A DNA stretch of 64,000 bases. Origin: Candidatus Cloacimonetes bacterium HGW-Cloacimonetes-2 (GTDB taxonomy: Bacteria > Cloacimonadota > Cloacimonadia > Cloacimonadales > Cloacimonadaceae). Below are positions 51,128-59,120 of the stretch, in pieces. Under the pieces are notes generated by a model. It searched no databases, was not told the DNA's origin, and was given only the letters and a program-made list of their open reading frames with translations. Where the stretch lies: positions 206,836 through 270,835 of the forward strand of contig PHBP01000002.1 of assembly GCA_002842035.1 (NCBI GenBank). The letters are read 5' to 3'. How positions within the stretch are numbered: the first letter of the stretch is position 1; each line of letters opens with the position of its first letter. The position numbers and the translations under genes are program-made.

Positions 51128-51781
51128 TTAGGTGTGTGATTGTGCCAAAAGCTCCTGAAAGCGGAGCTGAGAGGGCTTGAAACCCTTTACCCGTGGCTGA
51201 AATTGCTTGTCAAACTGCTCTGCTGCCTCGGAATCTATGAGGTAGGATTCAGATTCGATAAAGAGTCCGGCTGCGTTGGAAAGCGATCCGGAGATCAGTT
51301 CCAGGGCTTGTAGGGCAGGGGAATAGTAAGCATCCTTCGTCCTGATTCCATATCGCTCGGCGGCTACAAAGCCAAATCGAGAGTAGTACATGGGATCTCC
51401 ATAGATGAGGATTGCTGAGTAATTCAAGCGGGTGGCCATATCTATGGTATGACGCACAAGTGCTGCTCCAATACCCTTTTTCTGGTGAACCGGAGCTATG
51501 CTGAGAGGACCAAAACTGATGATCCCCTCCATATCCCCTTCCGGAGTCCTGATCGTAGCTGTGGTGTACATGATATTGCCGGCAAGCTGCCAGTCCTTAT
51601 CGGCTTCTTGTATAAATGCCACGAAGTCCAGCTCAGGAATGAAATCCGGTGAAGTCCTGAGCATATGTGCCAGGTAATGTTCGTCACAGCCCGGTACGTG
51701 CTGATCCCAAAAGGCATCCCGCGTGATTTCCTCAACAAGGCGATAATCCGCTGCTTCTTCAAGTCTGAGTATTAGATCCAT
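51128..51781 (-). CDS. GNAT-family N-acetyltransferase
   Basis: 217 residues from the ATG at 51781, supported by AGGGATGG five bases upstream. A longer frame to 51877 would overlap the htpG control region and has no such site. The GNAT core shows FGPLSIAPVHQKKGIGAALV near 95, the acetyl-CoA loop Q-x-x-G-I-G, and a late YGDPMYYSRFGFVAAERYG near 135. Substrate unknown (small molecule or protein amine). It is divergent from htpG. Confidence 0.87.
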   Translation of the reverse strand: MDLILRLEEAADYRLVEEITRDAFWDQHVPGCDEHYLAHMLRTSPDFIPELDFVAFIQEADKDWQLAGNIMYTTATIRTPEGDMEGIISFGPLSIAPVHQKKGIGAALVRHTIDMATRLNYSAILIYGDPMYYSRFGFVAAERYGIRTKDAYYSPALQALELISGSLSNAAGLFIESESYLIDSEAAEQFDKQFQPRVKGFKPSQLRFQELLAQSHT

Positions 51782-51866
51782 ATTCCATCCCTTATGCATG
51801 GTAAACTGATATTTGTTCATTAGCGGTAACGGCTGTATCCTGTCAAGCCTGAGGTTACGCACTACA

Positions 51867-51893
51867 TTAGCAGTCACGTAAACAGTCTGCTAA
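51867..51893. promoter_or_regulatory. CIRCE-like element upstream of htpG
   Basis: TTAGCAGTC (51867-51875), 9-nt spacer, GTCTGCTAA (51885-51893). CIRCE, the HrcA operator, is TTAGCACTC-N9-GAGTGCTAA: same 9-9-9 layout with 3 of 18 half-site positions different. The outer 7 bases of each arm are perfectly complementary. It lies 8 bp before the htpG -35 box. Confidence 0.55.
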
Positions 51894-51901
51894 GTTTCTG
51901 C

Positions 51902-51929
51902 TTGACAGCGCTACGAGCTCGTATAAATT
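51902..51929 (+). promoter_or_regulatory. Promoter of htpG
   Basis: TTGACA (51902-51907), 16-bp spacer, TAAATT (51924-51929); TATAAA at 51922-51927 overlaps it. The leader contains AAGGAGAAAG 6-10 nt before the ATG. Confidence 0.6.
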
Positions 51930-51966
51930 ATCTCCAGAATATGATTTTGTAAGGAGAAAGCAAGAA

Positions 51967-53973
51967 ATGGCAGAAAAGAAAGTTGAAACAGGAACCCTCA
52001 GCATCCATACTGAGAACATCTTTCCGATAATCAAGAAGTGGCTCTATTCGCAGCATGATATCTTCTTGAGGGAATTGGTCTCAAACTCTGTGGATGCGAT
52101 CAATAAGAGAAAGTATGCTGATGAAAGCTTCAAATCTGAGGATATGAAGATTGAGATCAAGCTTGATAAGAAAAAGAAGATATTGGAAGTGATCGATAGC
52201 GGTATCGGTATGACCGAAGAAGAGATTCGCAAGTATATCAATCAGATCGCTTTTTCGGGAGCCGAGGAATTTATCAACAAGTTCAAAGACGTTCAAACCA
52301 ATATCATCGGACATTTTGGACTGGGCTTTTACTCCTCCTTTATGGTGGCGGAGAAGGTAACGATAGATTCGCTTTCCTATGCACCGGATTCACAAGCAGC
52401 CTTTTGGGAATGTGATGGCAGCACCGACTACAAGCTGAGCAAAGGAAAACGCAAGGAAGTCGGGACAACCATCACAATACATCTCAATGAGGAGTCAGAG
52501 GAGTACAACGACGAAGCCAAGATCAGGGAAATTCTCGAGAAGTATTGCAACTTTATGCCTTATCCCATCATGTTTGAAGGTAAGGAGATCAACCAGAAAG
52601 AGGCTCTCTGGAACCGCAAGCCTACCGATGTGAAGCCGGAGGAATACAAGGAATTCTATCAAAAGATGTTCCACGACTATCTCGATCCCGTCTTTTGGAT
52701 TCATCTCAATGTCGATTTCCCCTTTAACCTGAAAGGCATCCTCTACTTCCCCAAGCTACGTAATGATACCGAGTTTTACAAGGGCCAGGTAAGGTTGTTT
52801 TGCAATAACGTCTTTGTGGCTGAAAACCTGGAAGATCTGGTCCCAGACTTTTTGCTCCTGTTAAAGGGTGGAATCGATATCCCCGATATCCCTTTGAATG
52901 TCTCCCGCAGCTTCCTGCAAAATGACAAGCAAGTGCAGAAGATCAGCAAGTACATCATCAAAAAGGTGGCTGACCACTTCAACGAGACCTTTAAGGAAGA
53001 CCGCAAGAAATATGAAGAGTATTGGGAAGATGTAAGCCCCTTCATCAAATATGGCATCCTGAGAGATGAAGATTTCTCCAATGCGATGAAAGATATCGTA
53101 ATCTTCAAGACAGCCTCAGGTGACTACCTCACAATCGAGGAATACAAAGCCAGAAATCAGGCAACCGATGATAAGACCAGAATATGGTATGCCTCCAGCG
53201 AAGATACCCAGATTAGTTACTTGAACCTGATGAAAGAGCAGGGACTGGAAGTGATCTATCAGAATACTCCCCTTGATACGCATCTCTATCAACATTTGGA
53301 GCAGAAGCTTGAGAGGATAGAGTTTGTGAGAGTGGATTCAGAGATCAATGACCTGCTGGTGAATCAGGATAAGACCGAGCTGGTTGATAGAGAAAACCGC
53401 ACCGATGGCGAAAAACTAAAGGAAATCTTCAATAGAGCGCTCAATCCGGGGCTAAGTGCATCATTCAGCCAGGAAAGCTATAAAGAGTATCTGAAGAAGT
53501 ATCCTCAGGCTGCAACTATCCTTACTCCCTATATTGTTCAGGATGGCGATAGCTCCAAGATCGATCCCTACAGCATTCCCCAAGCTCAAAGAGAAGAACT
53601 GGGTGAAGAGGCTATGAAAGAGCTCTGGGATCATATCTACAGTGAGCTGAAGATTGAAGTAAAGAGCCTGAAGAGCGAACAAATTCCCTCTATGATAGTC
53701 TTCAACGAGTTCATGCGCCGTTGGCATGATATGGATATGCTCAGGAGACAGGATAGTGGTGATATGCTACAGCATCACACACTGGTGGTAAACCAGGAAA
53801 GCCCTATAGTTAAGAAGGTCTTGGAACTGGATGCTTCAGGAAAGAATGAAGAAGTTTCCACGCTCTGCGCTTACTTGCATGATCTGTCTATGCTGGAGCA
53901 AAAGCCATTCAGCGGAAAAGAGCTGCAAGCCTTCATCGAAAAAGCAAATAAGATACTAAACTACATATCCTAA
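51967..53973 (+). CDS. htpG: Chaperone HtpG (Hsp90)
   Basis: 668 residues. N-terminal ATPase: DIFLRELVSNSVDAI near 36, DSGIGMTEEEI near 78, IGHFGLGFYSSFMVA near 118. Middle domain: FPFNLKGILYFPK near 255, GGIDIPDIPLNVSRSFLQ near 305 with the catalytic Arg. C-terminal dimerisation domain from about 530. Full-length cytosolic Hsp90. It is monocistronic with its own promoter, and a CIRCE-like operator suggests heat-shock control by HrcA. Its stop codon overlaps the stop of the convergent GPP34 gene. Confidence 0.96.
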   Translation: MAEKKVETGTLSIHTENIFPIIKKWLYSQHDIFLRELVSNSVDAINKRKYADESFKSEDMKIEIKLDKKKKILEVIDSGIGMTEEEIRKYINQIAFSGAEEFINKFKDVQTNIIGHFGLGFYSSFMVAEKVTIDSLSYAPDSQAAFWECDGSTDYKLSKGKRKEVGTTITIHLNEESEEYNDEAKIREILEKYCNFMPYPIMFEGKEINQKEALWNRKPTDVKPEEYKEFYQKMFHDYLDPVFWIHLNVDFPFNLKGILYFPKLRNDTEFYKGQVRLFCNNVFVAENLEDLVPDFLLLLKGGIDIPDIPLNVSRSFLQNDKQVQKISKYIIKKVADHFNETFKEDRKKYEEYWEDVSPFIKYGILRDEDFSNAMKDIVIFKTASGDYLTIEEYKARNQATDDKTRIWYASSEDTQISYLNLMKEQGLEVIYQNTPLDTHLYQHLEQKLERIEFVRVDSEINDLLVNQDKTELVDRENRTDGEKLKEIFNRALNPGLSASFSQESYKEYLKKYPQAATILTPYIVQDGDSSKIDPYSIPQAQREELGEEAMKELWDHIYSELKIEVKSLKSEQIPSMIVFNEFMRRWHDMDMLRRQDSGDMLQHHTLVVNQESPIVKKVLELDASGKNEEVSTLCAYLHDLSMLEQKPFSGKELQAFIEKANKILNYIS

Positions 53974-54614
53974 GCTATATAGGAAGATGCGATCATCATC
54001 TGGATCTCGGCAATGATCTTGTTGACCGCGTGAGAGATCAGATCCATCGATTTGAGGAGCTCAATACGTTCTCTATGCGTGTTGAGCTCTTCTCTTGTAA
54101 ATATCTTCTCCAGCAAGTCGCAGACGCCCAAGAGAGCTATCAGGACGATATCCCGGGAATCCGGATTGCGCTCTTGGAGAACTGAGGAGCGAATTCGGCT
54201 CAGGACTTCTTGTTCTTCCGTGTCATTGATTACCGGATAGCGTCGGTGATTGAAGAGCCAGAGTATCTTTTCCTCTTTCTGTTCTACGATACCTTTGGCA
54301 AAGAGGCTCTGTAGCAAGCTGTCTTTTAGCCCAGGTATGGCATTGTAAACATTACGGATCAGATCTGTCGTATTGCAGCTGCATTCAGGGCTGGATATGA
54401 GCTGAAGAGTTTTATCCAGCAAAGGATCGCCGGTTTCCTCGCGGGATACTACAAAGAGATTCTGGGCATCGATATCGATTCTACCCCTGATTGCCAGATC
54501 CATAAAGAGAGCACCTACCAGGGCAAGGCTGAAATTGATATCTGTAAGACGAAAGAAAGTACCTGTCTCGTCATCCAGAGCGAGTAGGATGAGATCTTCG
54601 GCAAGACTAAGCAT
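53970..54614 (-). CDS. GPP34 (GOLPH3-like) family protein
   Basis: 214 residues. Start MLSLAEDLILLALDDETGTF and the next ALVGALFMDLAIRGRIDID are the diagnostic opening of the GPP34 domain (PF05719). It continues with DPLLDKTLQLI near 63 and a C-terminal GVCDLLEKIFTREEL near 163. Eukaryotic GOLPH3 binds phosphatidylinositol 4-phosphate on Golgi membranes; the bacterial role is not settled. It is the last gene of the lipid-transport operon, 10 bp after folA. The stop TAG overlaps the htpG stop TAA in convergent orientation. Confidence 0.85.
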   Translation of the reverse strand: MLSLAEDLILLALDDETGTFFRLTDINFSLALVGALFMDLAIRGRIDIDAQNLFVVSREETGDPLLDKTLQLISSPECSCNTTDLIRNVYNAIPGLKDSLLQSLFAKGIVEQKEEKILWLFNHRRYPVINDTEEQEVLSRIRSSVLQERNPDSRDIVLIALLGVCDLLEKIFTREELNTHRERIELLKSMDLISHAVNKIIAEIQMMIASSYIA

Positions 54615-54624
54615 TGGGGCCTCC

Positions 54625-55107
54625 TTATGTGATTCGTTTATACTCGTTAAAGCTTATTATATAGCCATTTGAACTGGTCTTTTGCTCGAAGAAGTTGAGT
54701 TCCCAATCCTCTTCTTCACAATCCGGGAAATAGGTATCACCGGTGAATTCTGCTTCGATTCTTGTAAGATATAGTCTGTTTGCCAGTGGAAGGAACTGAT
54801 TGAAGATGCTAGCTCCACCGATAATGAAGTTCTCCTCTTCCTCTAGATAGTTCTCCAACTCGGTAATGTCGTGGACTACTATGATACCTGGATAAACCAG
54901 GCTATGGTCTCTGGTAAGCACGATATTCGTCCTTAGATCGAGGGCTTTACCCAGAGAAATCCAGGTTTTACGACCCATTATAACAGTATGGTTTATAGTT
55001 TTAGCTCTGAAATAAGCAAGGTCTTCAGGTATTCGCCAGGGCAATTTGTTGTCCGTCCCAATTAGCCTGTTGCGATCAAGAGCAGCTATGATCGAGTAAT
55101 TGGGCAT
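54625..55107 (-). CDS. folA: Dihydrofolate reductase
   Basis: 160 residues. IAALDRNRLIGTDNKLPWRIPEDLAYF (folate and NADPH contacts, catalytic acidic residue in PEDL near 29), VIMGRKTWISLG near 43, and the late IIGGASIFNQFLPLANRLYLT near 95. Regenerates tetrahydrofolate. Its ATG overlaps the MlaF stop by one base. The only thymidylate synthase-like gene in the window is a ThyX type, which does not oxidise tetrahydrofolate, so the need for DHFR is not explained locally. Confidence 0.95.
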   Translation of the reverse strand: MPNYSIIAALDRNRLIGTDNKLPWRIPEDLAYFRAKTINHTVIMGRKTWISLGKALDLRTNIVLTRDHSLVYPGIIVVHDITELENYLEEEENFIIGGASIFNQFLPLANRLYLTRIEAEFTGDTYFPDCEEEDWELNFFEQKTSSNGYIISFNEYKRIT

Positions 55108-55856
55108 CAGAACCTCCCCACCTCAAAGAACTTTGTGATCTGGGGAATGCCTGCATTCATCGATTCAGCCAAGGTGCCCTGGAAGAGCAGCGATCCAGCC
55201 TCCAGAAAGATAATCCGATCGGCAATGCGATGGATGGATGCCAGCTCGTGAGTCACTATTACCATTGTCATCTTCAGTTGCTCTTTGAGATCGAGTAATA
55301 ACTCATCAAGGCTTGCTGTTGTTTGAGGATCGAGTCCGGCAGATGGCTCATCACAAAAGAGGATATCCGGGTCCATTACAATTGCTCTTGCCAGAGCGGC
55401 ACGTTTCTTCATCCCGCCTGATAACTCCGAAGGCAGTAAATGTACAGCCTGATCGAGGTGTACCAAAGACAGTTTTACGCGAATCATCCTGTCTCTGATT
55501 GAGCGATCTAGCTTGGTATGTTGCTCCAGAGGTATCGAGACATTGTCATATACTGGGATAGAATTCAGTAGAGCTCCATTCTGAAAGAGGACTCCGGTTT
55601 TGAGCAATATCTTGTTGAATTCAGGCTCTTCCATACCCAGGACTTCTTCTCCCCAGTACTTCACTGAACCTTGGAAAGGCTCTTCCAAGCGAAGAATATT
55701 GCGCATCAATGTAGTTTTGCCACAGCCACTGCCACCCAGAATGACCGTTACTTGATTTGGATAAATATCTATATCGATATCCTTCAGGATGGTCGTCTCG
55801 CCATATCTGGCTTCCAGATTACGCACTTGGATAATGGGATCGATGATCTCTTTCAT
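55107..55856 (-). CDS. mlaF: MlaF-like ATPase of an MCE lipid transporter
   Basis: 249 residues. Walker A LGGSGCGKTT near 38, Q loop FQNGALLNSIPVYDN, signature LSGGMKKRAALARAI near 143, Walker B ILFCDEPSAGLDP and H-loop VTHELASIHRI. It energises the permease encoded immediately upstream (4-bp overlap) to move lipids through the periplasmic MCE protein. It is a paralogue of the ATPase at 27021-27740. Confidence 0.93.
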   Translation of the reverse strand: MKEIIDPIIQVRNLEARYGETTILKDIDIDIYPNQVTVILGGSGCGKTTLMRNILRLEEPFQGSVKYWGEEVLGMEEPEFNKILLKTGVLFQNGALLNSIPVYDNVSIPLEQHTKLDRSIRDRMIRVKLSLVHLDQAVHLLPSELSGGMKKRAALARAIVMDPDILFCDEPSAGLDPQTTASLDELLLDLKEQLKMTMVIVTHELASIHRIADRIIFLEAGSLLFQGTLAESMNAGIPQITKFFEVGRF

Positions 55857-56935
55857 AGGTACAACAAACTAAAGATAGCGTCTATCACTATGACAGTAAA
55901 GATTGAGCTAACGACAGACATTGTGGTGGCTTTGCCAACCCCTTCTGCCCCGCCTCGCACTTGAAATCCATAAAAAGCACCTATGATCACTATAGCCCAA
56001 GCAAAAACAGTGGATTTTGCAAAGGTGATGATGATGTCTTTGAGATAGATTACTTCGATACTTCTGGAAAAGAAAGTCTTGAAGCTCATATCCAGATAGC
56101 CAAGACCGATAAAAGCTCCGCCTATCATACCAAACAGGATGGAGAACATTACCAGAATCGGCATAACGATGGTGATTGCATGCATCTTTGGTACTACTGT
56201 ATAGCGGATGGGATTCAAAGCCATCACCCTGAGTGCATCCAGTTCTTCAGTGACTTTCATCGTGGCTATCTCGGAGGCTATGGCGCTACCGCTGCGACCA
56301 GCAACTATAATTGCAGTAATCAGGGGTCCCATTTCCCTGACCATCGTAAATGACAAGAGATCTGCAAGGAAGATGTTAGCACCGAAAGTTCTGAGCTGTA
56401 TCCCGGATTGCAGGGAAAGGATGAATCCAATGATAAAGGACAATAGTGCTATTATCGGGAAGGCAGTAGAGCCCAAAAGATATGCCTGCTGGGCAAGTGA
56501 TCCCTTTCTGGCAGCACGCCTGTTGAATGCACCGACAATCGACCAATAGAAGACTTCTGATGAAAGCAGCAAAACCTCATAGGTCGATCTGCCTCTCTCG
56601 ACCAGTGAACTTCCCAGGCGTTCAAACAATCCCGGTTTGGCTTCTGGTAGTCTTTTGGGCAGCTTGAGAGATGAGAATGTCTCATAAATAGCTCTATGAA
56701 AGTCGCTAAGCCCCTCAATCAGGATCAGGCTGCTATCTCCACCTAGCTTGACCTGAAGTTCATCAATCAAAGCTACTCCGGCGGAATCCAGACTCTGCAA
56801 TCCGCTCAAGTCAATCTTGCTCAATTTGCAGGTCTTACAAGCGCGCCTGGCCTGCAAGGAAATCTCCTGAACCGTTTCGGCAGTCAGATTACCTGTAATC
56901 TGCAGATTATTACCATTGAGCTTGAGTTCAGCCAT
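55853..56935 (-). CDS. mlaE: MlaE-like permease with fused N-terminal STAS (MlaB-like) domain
   Basis: 360 residues. Residues 1-95 form a STAS domain (TGNLTAETVQEI, LSGLQSLDSAGVALIDEL), equivalent to MlaB. From about 150 on, the five-helix MlaE domain shows IIALLSFIIGFILSLQSG, REMGPLITAIIVAGRSGSA near 215, EIATMKVTEELDALRVM and a late RGGAEGVGKATT near 335. The fusion removes the need for a separate mlaB gene, and none is present. It lies one base after the barrel-fusion gene and overlaps mlaF by 4 bp. Confidence 0.95.
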   Translation of the reverse strand: MAELKLNGNNLQITGNLTAETVQEISLQARRACKTCKLSKIDLSGLQSLDSAGVALIDELQVKLGGDSSLILIEGLSDFHRAIYETFSSLKLPKRLPEAKPGLFERLGSSLVERGRSTYEVLLLSSEVFYWSIVGAFNRRAARKGSLAQQAYLLGSTAFPIIALLSFIIGFILSLQSGIQLRTFGANIFLADLLSFTMVREMGPLITAIIVAGRSGSAIASEIATMKVTEELDALRVMALNPIRYTVVPKMHAITIVMPILVMFSILFGMIGGAFIGLGYLDMSFKTFFSRSIEVIYLKDIIITFAKSTVFAWAIVIIGAFYGFQVRGGAEGVGKATTMSVVSSIFTVIVIDAIFSLLYL

Positions 56936-56936
56936 A

Positions 56937-59120
56937 TCAGTAAAAGAGTGATAGCCTCAGGAATGAGCTGTAGTCGTAGAGCAGGTAGTCTTTGGTGGAT
57001 TTATCGTAAAGCAAGTTTGCCTTGATATCGATGGATATATTCCTAAACAGGCGTATGTTGAAACGATTCTCGCTCTCAAACTTGGTGGAATTGTCTTCTC
57101 CGCCCATCGGGAACAACACATCCAATGTGGAATTGATGCTAAGAAAACGGAAGAGATTGAGAGCAGAGAAGATTATCGTGCTTTCAATACCCTTGGCAAA
57201 GCTGTCCGGTGCTTCACGGTAGATATCGTAATCTAGTGTATCGCAATAAGTGGTACATACTCTATCGAAGGTAAACGACCGCTTGTTGTATTCCTGTTGC
57301 CAGCCGTAACCGCCTCTGATACCAACTGATACATTGGGACTAAAGACAAAGCGATAGGTAATACCTACACCTTCCTTTATCCTAAGCGGGAAAAGAGCGA
57401 TATGTGAACGGATGCTGGTTTGGTCTTCGTCTATCTTCAGCGTATCGCCCTTGCTATCTATCATTATGATGTTCCGAGGACTGCTGAAGTAAAGATGCTC
57501 ATCGAAGAAATGAGTATTGAGATCTCCTCTGCCATACAATCCAAAATTCCTGAAGAACCTGTTCTGTATGATCGGAGTGTAGAGCAGAGTATTTTTTAGC
57601 GACAAATCGTCTTGGGAGATACGGAAATCACTGCCTGTTGAGAGATTCATACCCAAGTCGTACAAGCTCTTTAATGAGTAATCAAAATAGCGTTCTTCCA
57701 GCTTGAGAGTGTTATCAAACTGGGCAGCCAGATTAAAGCTGTTTACAGGCTCTTCCTGAGCGGTTGAGTTCTTTTTGCTCAGGCTGATATTGGTATGAAC
57801 AGCTCCTCTATGTATTCTGGTGCCACGGCTGATAATGCTTTCATCACCCAAGACTCCAGCACCCAGCATATAATTTCTTTCTCCTGATGGATCTACGACA
57901 ATTGTAAGCACCTGAGACTTGCCTGCTTCTAAATTGAGGGTAGTGAAATCACGCAGATCAGTCCAGGAACCTCCACCCAGCTTTATCATATAGTGTCCTG
58001 GAGGCAAGACCCATAGTCTTTCGGATTCGCCTACCTCGTCCTCACTAAGGCTGTATCCCTGGCTATAGAGCTCATAACCTAGCTCGCTTTCTTCCTTGGT
58101 GTAAAGATCGTATCCCAGACGGACTCTGTTTTGGCTGGAATCCAAGATCATTATCTGCAGCTCAGACCACCTACCATTATCCACAACCGTACGCATTCGG
58201 GGACGTATCACTACAGGTATATCAATATCTTGGTTCTCACCTACCGTAACGAGGTATTCTCCAGGCTCGAGAGACATCGGCTGATTATAGATACCACTAA
58301 AACGATCCACCACATAGCCTGTACTATCTAGCTCTGAAACAAAGTAATACATCTCCGAATGCTCAGAACTGGTCAGGTGGAGATACAGCTCTCCAAAGTC
58401 ATAAGATGCCTTGGGTGCGTTGATTCTTTCCAGATAGAATTGCTCTACCGGGTTATCGCTGGTTCGCTGTCGAGCTTCAAAGATCTCTCTGCCATTTAGC
58501 ATCATAATAGTTCTGGCTGCAAAGATATCAGTCTCTTCCATGATCATTTCGTTGTAAGTCTGTACTAGATAGACCATTGATGGATCAGTGAGTAGCTTGT
58601 ATGATTCTGCCTTGTGAGTCAGTAGGATGCGCTGTGTAGCACTATCCCGCAGATAGAATTCCATCCTCAGGTAAGCTTTGGGTATCTTGCCGGAGACTTT
58701 CTCGAGATTCAGCAGATTGGTCTCGAGGTAGTAATCTGGATTCTGTGCTCCCACATCACGATCCACTTTCTGAAAGATATTGTATGCTCGCATCCTTTGT
58801 ACTATGAGATTGGGTATTGCGTCAGAAAGACGAGTAGCCCACACATCATAAGGCATATACCTGATCCGGAAGTTGTTTTCCTTTATCACCATCTGGTTTC
58901 GGCTGTAAGCTCTTGCCACGTTGGTATCCCATACTTCCATCGAGACGGGCTTTACAGCACTCTGTCTCAGATTTGCCCGCTCTGTGGCAGAAAGATAATC
59001 TAATACATAGTAATTGGTGCTGCGTCTGGTAGATCTGGCAAAACAGCCGCTTAAGATCAAGATCGAGCCCAGTATTAATATCCGGCTCGCTAGATAGACA
59101 AATCTATTAGTTTTTCGCAT
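56937..59120 (-). CDS. PqiC-type auxiliary lipoprotein fused to a C-terminal barrel-like region
   Basis: 727 residues. A lipoprotein signal ends LILSGC (Cys 26). Residues 35-215 match the ABC-transport auxiliary lipoprotein domain (PqiC/YmbA, PF03886): NYYVLDYLSA, NQMVIKENNFRIRYM, PYDVWATRLSDAIPNLIVQRM-like helix and YYLETNLLNLEKV. Two beta-sandwich, PEGA-like segments follow (about 235-330 and 335-425, each with a LEPGEYLVTVG or LPPGHYMIKLG turn). Residues 430-727 show amphipathic beta strands with aromatic girdles and end SSFLRLSLFY, an outer-membrane barrel-type C terminus. It lies between the MCE gene and mlaE, overlapping the former by one base. The domain order is inferred from sequence pattern only. 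Confidence 0.78.
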   Translation of the reverse strand: MRKTNRFVYLASRILILGSILILSGCFARSTRRSTNYYVLDYLSATERANLRQSAVKPVSMEVWDTNVARAYSRNQMVIKENNFRIRYMPYDVWATRLSDAIPNLIVQRMRAYNIFQKVDRDVGAQNPDYYLETNLLNLEKVSGKIPKAYLRMEFYLRDSATQRILLTHKAESYKLLTDPSMVYLVQTYNEMIMEETDIFAARTIMMLNGREIFEARQRTSDNPVEQFYLERINAPKASYDFGELYLHLTSSEHSEMYYFVSELDSTGYVVDRFSGIYNQPMSLEPGEYLVTVGENQDIDIPVVIRPRMRTVVDNGRWSELQIMILDSSQNRVRLGYDLYTKEESELGYELYSQGYSLSEDEVGESERLWVLPPGHYMIKLGGGSWTDLRDFTTLNLEAGKSQVLTIVVDPSGERNYMLGAGVLGDESIISRGTRIHRGAVHTNISLSKKNSTAQEEPVNSFNLAAQFDNTLKLEERYFDYSLKSLYDLGMNLSTGSDFRISQDDLSLKNTLLYTPIIQNRFFRNFGLYGRGDLNTHFFDEHLYFSSPRNIIMIDSKGDTLKIDEDQTSIRSHIALFPLRIKEGVGITYRFVFSPNVSVGIRGGYGWQQEYNKRSFTFDRVCTTYCDTLDYDIYREAPDSFAKGIESTIIFSALNLFRFLSINSTLDVLFPMGGEDNSTKFESENRFNIRLFRNISIDIKANLLYDKSTKDYLLYDYSSFLRLSLFY

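Noticed and set aside
51782..51877. 32-residue N-terminal extension of the acetyltransferase
   Set aside because: It overlaps the CIRCE-like region of htpG, and the ATG at 51781 has a good ribosome-binding site and starts the domain.
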